Positions 55,929-63,585 of a DNA stretch of 64,000 nucleotides are shown here, one piece after another. Each line of letters starts with the position of its first letter. Position 1 is the first letter of the stretch. The stretch is from Pelagomonas calceolata (lineage: Eukaryota > Sar > Pelagophyceae > Pelagomonadales > Pelagomonadaceae): contig CAKKNE010000005.1 of NCBI GenBank assembly GCA_918797485.1, forward strand, positions 3,410,001-3,474,000, read 5' to 3'. The position numbers were made by a program, and so were the translations under genes. Under the pieces are notes generated by a model. The model worked only from the letters and a program-made list of their open reading frames with translations, did not search any database and was not told where the DNA came from.

Positions 55929-56504
55929 CTAGGCCTCGACGAGCTTCAGCGGCAGCTCGACCTTCACCTGCTTGTGGAGCTGTACCGTGACCGTGTAGTC
56001 GCCGAAGCCGTCCATCTTCGGGAGCGTGACCTTGGCGCTCGAGTCGAGGCCGAGGACCTGCTGGACGTCCTGGGCCGACACGGCCTCTACACCACCGTCC
56101 TCGCCCGCCGCGCGGCTGATACTTACGTCGCCCTTGGCCATGAGCTGCTGCGCTTGCGCAGCCGCCGCGTCGAACGCAGCGGCCTCGGCCGCGGCCCGCT
56201 CGGCGAGCTTGACCTCGAAGGCGGCAATCTGTTCCGCCGAGGCCGGCTCGCCGAGGCCCTGGGGCGCGAGGTAGTTGTTCGCGAAGCCGCGGTTCACCTT
56301 GAGCACGTCGCCGGCGACGCCGTGCGGCGGTGCGTCCTTCGTCAGGACGTACGGCACCTTGCCGCCCTCCGGGTACTTGGCGCGCATCTCCTTCGCCGTC
56401 TTCTTGTACTGCAGCACCGTCGTGGGCCGCTGCGGCGCCTGGCGCTGGAATCCGGCGACACCCGCAAGGCCGGCCAAACCGGCGGCGAGCGACAGCCTGA
56501 CCAT
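55929..56504 (-). CDS. rpl9: Ribosomal protein bL9, organellar (probably plastid)
   Basis: From the ATG at 56504 (MVRLSLAAGLAGLAGVAGFQ) it is 191 residues, with a hydrophobic leader then FQRQAPQRP, a stramenopile plastid-type G-F cleavage site. The bL9 N-domain is seen as VPYVLTKDAPPHGVAGDVLK and VNRGFANNYLAPQGLGEPAS, the family signature. A long Ala/Glu connecting helix and a C-terminal domain (VSAQDVQQVLGLDSSAKVTL; YTVTVQLHKQVKVELPL) follow. It binds 23S rRNA at the L1 stalk side of the large subunit. Confidence 0.88.
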   Translation of the reverse strand: MVRLSLAAGLAGLAGVAGFQRQAPQRPTTVLQYKKTAKEMRAKYPEGGKVPYVLTKDAPPHGVAGDVLKVNRGFANNYLAPQGLGEPASAEQIAAFEVKLAERAAAEAAAFDAAAAQAQQLMAKGDVSISRAAGEDGGVEAVSAQDVQQVLGLDSSAKVTLPKMDGFGDYTVTVQLHKQVKVELPLKLVEA

Positions 56505-56804
56505 GGTTGCTATTTGTACTGGCAACTTGGTGCAGGGATAGGTCAATTGGTGAGCTCTACGGTGCCCTTATTGCCTCGTCGACGCACTCAAGTGCAAGCA
56601 ATTCGTGCGGGGTTTTGCGGCTGCGCCAACGAGCCCTCAATGGCCTGTCAAGGCCACTTCAGTACAGATCCGAACCGCACACCCGACCAGCAGCACCGCC
56701 AGAGGCACCGCGCGGGCCGCCGCGACGCGCACCGCACACCCCGCTTCGAAGAAGCCCCACGCCGTCGACGCGACCCTTCACGATACTTCTTAGGCCCTAC
56801 CAAA

Positions 56805-57557
56805 CTACACGGTCTTCGGCCGCTTCCGTTTCGTAGTTGATGACCTAGATGACGACGAGCGCGGCTTCCTATAATAGGGAGGCACGCCGATGTAGTCCTT
56901 CAAATCCGGCCAGATATGTAATAACTGCGTCCGAATGAAGTCGACGTAGGGCCGGAAGATCTTGTCCAGTAACGAGTACATCTTGTAGAAGGCCACGCGA
57001 GCTTTGTACGGCATGTGCCGCTTGTAGTAGTACTGTACCACCTCAGCACCTTCACCAGCTTGGGTCTTCATAAATTTCCCAAAGGTCCGGTCCTGCTCCC
57101 AGCCCAAAAAGAAGCCGTAGTCGCCGTATTTGGCCTCGAGGACCTTGATCATTTTTGGGTAGTCACCAGCATATTTTTGTACTAAATGATCTACTTCACC
57201 TACTTTCTCGGGGTTGTGCTTCTCGTAGAATTTTGATAGGCGGTCTTTGGGCGTGGGCGTGAGGCCCATTCTGGCCGTGGAGGCTCCAATTGCCTTCGTG
57301 AGTCCGGTGCCGAGTAGGCCGCCGGCGTGGTCCACGATCCACAGCACGACCGGTAGGATAGCGGAGCCGAACAACAAAGCGAGAAACGCGACGTACTTCC
57401 ACTTGATGCCCTTGCTCTTCTTCGGGCCTCGCTGCTGGCGGGGCCCGGGCTCGTCGTCGTCGTCGCTCGACGAGTCGATGACCGGCGTCGGCTCGTCGGG
57501 CTGGCGCTTCGATTTCTTGTCGGCCATCTTCCGCCGGTGGAGCTCGGACTTGGGCAT
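56805..57557 (-). CDS. Single-pass membrane protein of unknown function, 250 aa
   Basis: From the ATG at 57557 (MPKSELHRRKMADKKSKRQP) the N-terminus is basic and acidic-Ser rich, with a transmembrane helix (WKYVAFLALLFGSAILPVVL, about 52-75). The part beyond is helical and aromatic: LSKFYEKHNPEKVGEVDHLV, KYGDYGFFLGWEQDRTF and VAFYKMYSLLDKIFRPYVDF. The motif FYEKHNPEKV...LVQKYAGDY is of a type seen in other algal and protist predicted proteins, but I cannot name it. The frame is open for another 235 codons upstream, which I leave out for lack of homology or a good start. Confidence 0.65.
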   Translation of the reverse strand: MPKSELHRRKMADKKSKRQPDEPTPVIDSSSDDDDEPGPRQQRGPKKSKGIKWKYVAFLALLFGSAILPVVLWIVDHAGGLLGTGLTKAIGASTARMGLTPTPKDRLSKFYEKHNPEKVGEVDHLVQKYAGDYPKMIKVLEAKYGDYGFFLGWEQDRTFGKFMKTQAGEGAEVVQYYYKRHMPYKARVAFYKMYSLLDKIFRPYVDFIRTQLLHIWPDLKDYIGVPPYYRKPRSSSSRSSTTKRKRPKTV

Positions 57558-58312
57558 CCTTGCGGTTGTAGTTGGCTGCTGGACTGCTACTTGGCTATGC
57601 GCGGCGATGGCGTGCCGCGCGCTAGTTTTTTGTTGTGTGCTGATAGATGCGCTAGTGAGCGACGAAGTGTGCAGCGCTGCTTGCAAAAGGGCGAGCGATG
57701 CGGCGTATATAGAGAGCGGCTGTCGAGGCTTGCATGATGTGCTGTCTCCGAGGGCCGCGTCCGTCGCCCGCTTGGTAGAGCTCTCCGGCGCGCCGCGTAG
57801 CCTTGGCTCACTCGCGAGAGGAGTCATCTCAGCCGCGAACTCGCTGTGTGCCATTGTGCTCTCCAATCGAGATGGGCCTGCTCGCGGCCGGAGATACGTC
57901 TCTCGGCCGGAACAGAGGCCATGCCCGCGCGGGATCAGGGCTGCAAACGCGAGGATGAAAAACGGCTGAAGGCTGTCGTACACACAGCACACGTCCTCCT
58001 TAGCGCTGCACAAAACAGCCCATTTGCACACCCCAGCGTCCGCAGCTCCACAGTCGTGCTCCAAATCACCGCTCGAGACGCTGGGTGCAGCACGAAAGCG
58101 CGCGGACGAACTGCTTTCATAGATCCACATATCGCCTCCTGGCAGCCACGCGCACGAATGCGCGACGGCGGACGCCGGCCATCGCCGCAGCGCCGGAGAG
58201 CCCGCTTCGAGCCGCCGAGCGCATCGCACACGACGAAACGCGACGAAACCGCGATGTAACACGCAGGTCTCGAAAAAACCACCGCGCCACCCTTGACAAA
58301 AACTAGGCCAAG
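57558..58312. other. 755-bp divergent intergenic region
   Basis: This is the second longest gene-free stretch. On the minus strand it is open without stops in frame with the membrane protein, which may be chance in GC-rich DNA. It contains CTAG words at 57621 and 57651 (GCGCTAGTTT, GCGCTAGTGAGC) but no full recurrent element. Confidence 0.4.
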
Positions 58313-60010
58313 ATGCGTTCGTTCGTCACCGCAATGGGCCTCGCCTTCTACAGGGGCGAGTGCCTGTTCATCCCCAAGGAGGGCACGAGGCGGCTCGCTC
58401 CGTTGAAAGCGGCGACTTTAGATCCAATCACGTCCCTCCAGCCGAAGGACCACCTCCAGGCCTTCGCGGATACGTGTGATGACGCCATCGCGGACAAGCG
58501 CCGCATCGACGAGGCCGTGGCGCTGTTCGACTACACCGCGACGTTACGCTACGACAACTCCAAGCCTGCGGACTACGCGGGCCAAGGTGCTGTTAAAAGA
58601 GGTCTCGGTCGCTTGCTCCACACGGAGGAGGCTGAATCGTGGAGGTGGGCCCACGTCGTGAACGACGACGACGGCGCGCGAGCGCGGCTGACCGCGACGC
58701 GTGCCGACGGCAAGGGCGACGCGCACCTAGATCTCGAAGCGACGTTGTTGGACGACGGCGCCATCTCTTCACTGAACGTCGTACCCGTAGACCAGGCCTC
58801 GAAGAAGTGGCTCGATCTGGTTATAGAGGGCAAAGAACCAGGCTTAGACGGAGGCCCGAAGTGGGAAACTTTTGATGGGCGCGTAAGGCAGCAGATCTGG
58901 CAGCGCACGGGCTTGTTCGACGAAGGCAACACCTTCATCAAAGATAAATTAGAACTCACGACGGGTCGCATCATATGTATTGTCGACAAGACTGTGTGGG
59001 GGCTCTACGAAGGTCAGATGAGGACGTGGGCTCAATCAGTAGATCTGGAGCTCGAACCGATCATCGCCCCGGGCAACGAGGACGAGAAGTCCATGGAGAA
59101 CATGCTGTTTTTGCTCGACGAATTAAAGCGCGTAGACCCTCTGAGAAGAGCAGAACCGGCGTTGGCCATCGGCGGCGGCGTCCTCACGGACACGGCGGGC
59201 TTCGCCTGCGCTCTCTGGCGACGGGGCGTCCCCTGGGCGCGTTTACCGACAACGCTGCTGGGCATGGTCGACGCATCAGTAGGTATCAAGGTCGCGGTGA
59301 ACTATCATCGGAAGAACGGCGTCGGGCACTTCTATTCCCCGATCCACACCTTCGTCGATGCGGCGTTCTTGCCTACTTTGGAGCGGGCCGACGTTATTTC
59401 GGCTTGTGGCGAAATCATGAAAGCTGCCTTGGTTCATGACGCTTCTCTGTTTGATCTGATGGAAACGCACGGTCGCCGATTAGTAGAGAGGAACTTCGTG
59501 GACGACGAGATTGCGGATGAGATCATTAAGAGAAGTGTAGATACGATGCTCGAGTGCATCGGGCCGGATTTGTGGGAAGAATCGCTACTGAGACCGATGG
59601 ACTTTGGGCATTCGTTTTCTCGTACGCTGGAGACGGACGAGCGCTTCAAGCTGCGCCATGGCGAGGCCGTGGCCATTGATTGCGTCATGAACTCGATGAT
59701 CGCGAACGTCCAGGGACACTTGTCCGACGCCGATGCGCAGAGAGTGCTAGATGTATACGCGAAAATTGGCCTACCCTGCTCGATCGAAGGCATCACGGCC
59801 GAAACGTATAAGAGGGCCGCGCGCGACATTACGGTGCATCGCGATGGCATCCTGAGAGCGCCCTTACCCGGAGGCATCGGTCACTGCGTTTATACGGACT
59901 CGATGCCGGACGGAGACATCGAAAGGGCCTTTGCTAAATTAGAGGCGTTCATCGACACGCACCCGGAGACGAAGTGGAACCTGGGCTGGTCCTTCGCGGC
60001 GCAATCGTAG
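58313..60010 (+). CDS. Sugar-phosphate cyclase (gadusol/valiolone-synthase type) with NTF2-like N-domain
   Basis: This 565-residue protein has an N-terminal region (about 55-165) resembling an NTF2/SnoaL fold (DEAVALFDYTATLRYDNSKP; GAVKRGLGRLLHTEEAESWR). The C-terminal 370 residues are a dehydroquinate-synthase-fold enzyme: EDEKSMENMLFLLDEL, AIGGGVLTDTAGFACALWRR, the diagnostic LPTTLLGMVDASVGIKVAVN, and the zinc-binding MDFGHSFSRTLE and LRHGEAVAID. The VDASVGIKVAVNY motif places it with sedoheptulose-7-phosphate cyclases (EEVS, DDGS) rather than dehydroquinate synthase, which has VDSSVGGKTGIN. DDGS starts mycosporine-like sunscreen synthesis; which product forms is not settled here. No MAA partner genes adjoin. 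Confidence 0.82.
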   Translation: MRSFVTAMGLAFYRGECLFIPKEGTRRLAPLKAATLDPITSLQPKDHLQAFADTCDDAIADKRRIDEAVALFDYTATLRYDNSKPADYAGQGAVKRGLGRLLHTEEAESWRWAHVVNDDDGARARLTATRADGKGDAHLDLEATLLDDGAISSLNVVPVDQASKKWLDLVIEGKEPGLDGGPKWETFDGRVRQQIWQRTGLFDEGNTFIKDKLELTTGRIICIVDKTVWGLYEGQMRTWAQSVDLELEPIIAPGNEDEKSMENMLFLLDELKRVDPLRRAEPALAIGGGVLTDTAGFACALWRRGVPWARLPTTLLGMVDASVGIKVAVNYHRKNGVGHFYSPIHTFVDAAFLPTLERADVISACGEIMKAALVHDASLFDLMETHGRRLVERNFVDDEIADEIIKRSVDTMLECIGPDLWEESLLRPMDFGHSFSRTLETDERFKLRHGEAVAIDCVMNSMIANVQGHLSDADAQRVLDVYAKIGLPCSIEGITAETYKRAARDITVHRDGILRAPLPGGIGHCVYTDSMPDGDIERAFAKLEAFIDTHPETKWNLGWSFAAQS

Positions 60011-60127
60011 GCTATCTCCGTCGGCGACGCGCGAAATTAACCCCCGGCGCGGCCGGCCACATCGTCCCCTCATGTTTGCACAGTTCGGTCTAAGTATTGC
60101 CGATGTTAATATTATGGTCCTTCTGTC

Positions 60128-60139
60128 GCGTCGATGGCG
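60128..60139. repeat. Intergenic GCGTCGATGGCG motif copy
   Basis: A single copy of the 12-bp word found in introns and at 40238, 40295 and 63251. Confidence 0.6.
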
Positions 60140-60173
60140 TTATGGCGCCTGAATAGCTGTGGGACGGTCTCGG

Positions 60174-60195
60174 GCTAGCGGCATGTAAGACACTA
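60174..60195 (-). promoter_or_regulatory. Recurrent promoter element, copy 9 (opposite orientation)
   Basis: It reads GCTAGCGGCATGTAAGACAC then TA on the plus strand. It is the exact reverse of copy 7 over 22 bp, but here points away from the next gene, the one clear exception to the orientation rule. Confidence 0.6.
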
Positions 60196-60384
60196 CATGT
60201 AGCAAGTCGGAGAGCATCAGTCTACAGCGGCTAGCTCGGCGAATAGATCGTCCTGAGACACCAGCGTCGCGGTACGCTGCGGTATTTAGCCGCACTTCGA
60301 CCTAGCCTAGCCAGCGCGCGCCGTAGCTACCCTTACATTGGTTTACCACAAGGCAACCACAAGGCCCAGCTCCTGAAACTCGCG

Positions 60385-61239
60385 ATGTCGGGCGCGTCCG
60401 ACGAGGGCTGGGTGCTGGTGGCGGCGCCGCAGCCCGCAGCTTCCGAAGCACGCAATGACGACGCGACCGTGGCGACCGCGGCGACGGCCGCGACCGTCCC
60501 GAGCCACGAGGAAGCCGTGGCGCGCGGTCAGATGATGGCCGCGACGGCATCCGCCGAGATACGTCCGTTCGACCGCCTCCCCGACGACGGGCTGGCGAAG
60601 GTGCTGGCCGTGCTGAAGCAGAGCGAGCACCGCCGCGTCGAGTCCGTCTGCCAGCGGTGGCGCCAGATCCGGCCGCGCGCGAGTACTGCGCGCGTCAAAT
60701 CCAGTGTGGAAGTCAAGTAGTAGTCGTCGATGGCGTGGAGGTCGACGCGATAATCCACACAGGTCAAGTCGCTTCGCTTCCGCGGCCGCACCGTGGCTAT
60801 CCTGGCGCGGCGCTTCGGGGAAGCAGAGGGCTACTACTCGACGCCATATGTTTTCAGCAACCTGGCCGACGAACGCATGTACTTTTTGGTTCTAGATGGC
60901 ACCGGCGACGACTTCGTCATCTCAGTCCCGCGCGACTACAACGGGACCCAATTCTTTCTGCGCATGAACCCGCACACGGGAGTCGCGGACCACCGAGGAT
61001 TGACGGAAGACCGCGCGCAAGCGACGCACTTCGAGGCCGTCGAGACGCTCTTCCGCGGCCAACGAGAGTACTACACGCTCCCGGACTTCTTCTACTTCCG
61101 CCTCAAGGCCACGCCCCCGAGCTTCCTTAAGGTCCACTGGCGGGAGCAGATCGGCGTCGTCCCCCAGGCGTGCGTCACGCAGCACCGGCGCGCGCGGTAC
61201 AACGAGGGGCACGCGTTCCAGATTTATGATCCACGTTGA
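60385..61239 (+). CDS. F-box-like protein interrupted by an introner
   Basis: Two exons, 60385-60693 and 60763-61239, give 261 residues. The N-terminus is Ala/Thr-rich. Residues about 60-95 form an F-box-like motif (IRPFDRLPDDGLAKVLAVLK; VESVCQRWRQI). After the junction (STARVKSLRFRG) the C-terminal domain is beta-rich and aromatic: ADERMYFLVLDGTGDDFVIS, YNGTQFFLRMNPHTGVADHR and DFFYFRLKATPPSFLKVHW, like a beta-trefoil or lectin-type recognition domain. It would be a substrate receptor for an SCF ubiquitin ligase; that is inference. Splicing of the 69-bp introner at 60694-60762 is needed, as the unspliced frame ends at 60718-60720. Confidence 0.8.
60702..60762 (+). mobile_element. Introner element 2 (61 bp) acting as an intron
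   Basis: Its ends are CAGTGTGGAAGTCAA and TCCACACAG, matching the terminal repeat of introner 1 at 13 of 15 bases on the left and 9 on the right. The flanking 8-bp duplication is GTCAAATC (60694-60701) and GTCAAGTC (60763-60770), 7 of 8 equal. The left copy's GT is the donor and the element's CAG the acceptor. Its core at 60725-60749 has an identical 25-bp copy at about 55847-55871. Confidence 0.9.
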
Positions 61240-61285
61240 TAAGTACGCCTATGTTACTCGTAGCCCCGATGTCGAGGCCTCAAAA

Positions 61286-62245
61286 TCACCGCGAGGGAGC
61301 CTTCGTGGTTCGCTTCTTCACCGCGGCCTTTTTCGTCGTCGTTTTTGAGGCGGCGACCCGTCGCGCCGAGGTCGTGGTCGCCGGTTTCGCCGCGGCCTTG
61401 CGCCGCGCCGGGGCGGACGTCGCCGCGGCGGCGCGCCGGCCGACGGCGGCGGTGCGCGGCCGCGACGCGGCCGCGGCGACGGCGGGCGCGGGCGGCGGCA
61501 TGGAGCGCTTCGCCGCGACCTTCCGCGTCGCTGCCTTGCGCGCCACGGGCGAGACGCCGCGCCGGGCGGACGGCGAGGCTTTTCGCGCCGGCGACGGCTT
61601 CCGCGCGGGCGACGCCTTCCGCCGCGCGACCTTTTTGGCGGCGCGGCGCGGCGGCGGCGGCGGCGACGGCGACTCGTCGGCGTCGTCGCCGATGAACGAC
61701 TCCTCGCCCGTCATGAGGCGCTCATATCTATCATCCTCGAGCGGCGACGCATCGTCGTCGGCGGCGCTCTCGTCTCCTTGTAAAGACCGCAGCAGGTCGC
61801 GCTGCTTCGCGCGGATCCGCTCGGACGCCTCGAGCGACGCCTGTAAGGACGAGTAGTCCTCTTGCAATGCGGCGTGGGCTTCCTTGAGCTCGGCGTAGCG
61901 GTCGTGGCGGCCCTTGGCCTTGTCGAGCTCGTGGCGCAGTCGCCGCACCTCGCAGGCCTGCTCGTCGCGCCGCCGCGTCATCTCGTCGAGGGCTCGTTGC
62001 AATCTCGCGAGGCGGCCCGCCGCCGAGCCGGCGCGCGGCGGCGGCGGCGGCGCGCGCTCCAGCAAAGCGATCGCGCGCTCCGTCGCCGACGGTTCGGTGG
62101 ATTTGATCGAGAGCTGCGCGGCATCTTCGTCCGGAGCCTGGAAGGGCTGGCGCTGCAGCTTCGAGCATAAAGAAGCGACGTCCTGTTGGAGCAGGCCGAG
62201 CTCCTCTTCCAGGCGGGCCCGGCGGCTGGTCGAGGAGGTTGCCAT
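61286..62245 (-). CDS. Coiled-coil protein with histone H1-like basic tail
   Basis: This 319-residue protein has coiled-coil helices (LEEELGLLQQDVASLCSKLQ, about 12-32; a long one at about 80-155 with RHELDKAKGRHDRYAELKEA). After an acidic patch (GDDADESPSPPPPP) the last 110 residues are Ala/Lys/Arg/Pro/Ser-rich (KASPARKPSPARKASPS; AKRSMPPPAPAV), much like histone H1 or dinoflagellate/algal basic nuclear proteins. A chromatin or microtubule role is possible; neither is shown. The start fits a Kozak-like GCCATGG-type context. Confidence 0.7.
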   Translation of the reverse strand: MATSSTSRRARLEEELGLLQQDVASLCSKLQRQPFQAPDEDAAQLSIKSTEPSATERAIALLERAPPPPPRAGSAAGRLARLQRALDEMTRRRDEQACEVRRLRHELDKAKGRHDRYAELKEAHAALQEDYSSLQASLEASERIRAKQRDLLRSLQGDESAADDDASPLEDDRYERLMTGEESFIGDDADESPSPPPPPRRAAKKVARRKASPARKPSPARKASPSARRGVSPVARKAATRKVAAKRSMPPPAPAVAAAASRPRTAAVGRRAAAATSAPARRKAAAKPATTTSARRVAASKTTTKKAAVKKRTTKAPSR

Positions 62246-62373
62246 GGTTGCAAATTAAACTCCGACCGGCTGGAGGCTGCTCCCACGGATTTTGGTCGCT
62301 GCCACGTACGAGTGGGGAGCACTCGAGTGTCTCTTCCCGGCTCGTTTTTGCCAAATCCGTTTTAACTTTTGGT

Positions 62374-62395
62374 TTAGCGGTCTGTAACACACTAG
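62374..62395 (-). promoter_or_regulatory. Recurrent promoter element, variant copy 10
   Basis: On the minus strand it reads CTAGTGTGTTACAGACCGCT then AA. It overlaps the stop codon of the SET gene and lies 128 bp before the ATG of the coiled-coil gene, toward which it points. Confidence 0.55.
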
Positions 62396-63081
62396 AAGCG
62401 ATATCTATCGGTACCGACGTCCGCGAGAATTCGCGGCAACGGCCGGGGCGCGACGCCGCTCGCGCGCCAGTACGCATCGCCGTAGTCCACGAGGACCTGG
62501 CCGCCGGGCGCGATGCCCTCTCTCGCGACGATGACGACGCGCAGCAGCCCGCGGTGGACGACGCGCACGATCTCGGCGTTCGGCTTGATAGATGTATGGT
62601 TCACAAAGCGCGCGGCGTTGCCGAACCGCCGCGCCGAGAGACGCAGCGGCTCGCCGGCGAGCGTCTCCGCGTAGCTCAGGCCGTAGGGATCGAACCCATC
62701 ATCCGTCGCGGGGGCTACGAGGCCGGCGTACTCGACAACGAGCGCACCGATAGAGATAGGCTCGACCGCGAAGACGCCGTAGCCGCCGGCCGATTCCAAA
62801 TCGACGATCTCGATGGCCTCGGCTCGCGACACGGGTGGCCCGTTTGCGTCTAGCGCCTCCGCGACGCCGAGTTCCGCGCTCGTCGGCGCCGGCGGGTACA
62901 CGAGCAATGCGCGATCGCGGAAGTGGCGCTCGTGGAGAAACGCAAGCGACGGCACCCACTCGAAGCCGGCGTCGCGGGACAAAATTTCCTGTGCCGCCGC
63001 GCCGGTGCTGCCGTAGACGATAGTAGCCTGTTCGGCGGCAGTCTCGCCGAACGTCCGGCCAGTGTCGAGGCACGTGATCAT
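62392..63081 (-). CDS. SET-domain protein methyltransferase
   Basis: From the ATG at 63081 (MITCLDTGRTFGETAAEQAT) it is 229 residues. The SET core has SAGGYGVFAVEPISIGALVV, EYAG, then ARRFGNAARFVNHTSIKPNA (the N-H motif that binds S-adenosylmethionine, about 165-185) and VLVDYGDAYW, whose Tyr is catalytic. No pre-SET or post-SET zinc clusters are visible, so it is a minimal SET enzyme, as in non-histone and viral-type SETs. The start codon overlaps the stop of the upstream small gene by 4 bp (ATGA). Confidence 0.83.
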   Translation of the reverse strand: MITCLDTGRTFGETAAEQATIVYGSTGAAAQEILSRDAGFEWVPSLAFLHERHFRDRALLVYPPAPTSAELGVAEALDANGPPVSRAEAIEIVDLESAGGYGVFAVEPISIGALVVEYAGLVAPATDDGFDPYGLSYAETLAGEPLRLSARRFGNAARFVNHTSIKPNAEIVRVVHRGLLRVVIVAREGIAPGGQVLVDYGDAYWRASGVAPRPLPRILADVGTDRYRF

Positions 63082-63343
63082 TGGACCGCGCACACGCAGC
63101 CCGCGCCGCCCTCGTCCTTCGTGCCGAAATTGGTCTTTTGCGCCGCGGCGATGCGTTCCTGGTTGAGCTCCTCTTGGGTCATTTTCGATTCTCTTTCTTT
63201 GCGCGCTGCCTTCTCTTGGGGCGTCTCGAGCTTGGCCTGCGCGCGTCGTTGCGTCGATGGCGTGCAGGTGACAAATGCAGTCAAGGCAAAGTTGATTTGT
63301 GCACTGAGCTCACTGGTTGGAGCGAGCGGTCATAGCCGTACAT
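63078..63343 (-). CDS. Small CaaX-box protein, 62 aa
   Basis: I build it from two exons, 63343-63314 (MYGYDRSLQP) and 63236-63078, across a 77-bp intron with a good donor CCA|GTGAGC and acceptor CGCGCAG|GCC. The intron has ACGCCATCGACGC about 18 bp before its AG. The protein is a charged helix (AKLETPQEKAARKERESKM) ending in GGAGCVCAVQ. The last four residues, CAVQ, form a farnesylation CaaX box, with another Cys two residues before that could be palmitoylated. It would be a small peripheral membrane protein. The model rests on splice logic and awaits transcript support. Confidence 0.6.
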
Positions 63344-63585
63344 TTTTATCAATCGAACGGTGCCCGAGAATCGATTCTTGCGCGAATCCGCGCTCCGCGG
63401 GCGCCGCTCTGCAAATCGGGTTCAGCAGTGCATGTCGCATCGACAGCTAGCTAGGCTCGTCGCCGTTCATGCCATCGATAGAACTTACCAGAAGGTCGCA
63501 AGAAATCATTGTTCCGGCCTTAAATTGAATCTGTGCAAAACTAGTACGGCAGAGAGCTCTGAGAGCCAGTGAGCTTGAGAGAGCC

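Larger units (their letters stand above)
60011..60384. promoter_or_regulatory. Intergenic region upstream of the F-box-like gene
   Basis: This 374-bp region has the motif GCGTCGATGGCG (60128-60139) and recurrent promoter element copy 9 (60174-60195). No coding frame is supported. Confidence 0.5.

Noticed and set aside
63078-63284. A 68-residue version of the CaaX protein starting at TTG 63284
   Set aside because: It has no ATG; the spliced model with a GTGAG donor and an ATG at 63343 explains the same C-terminus better.
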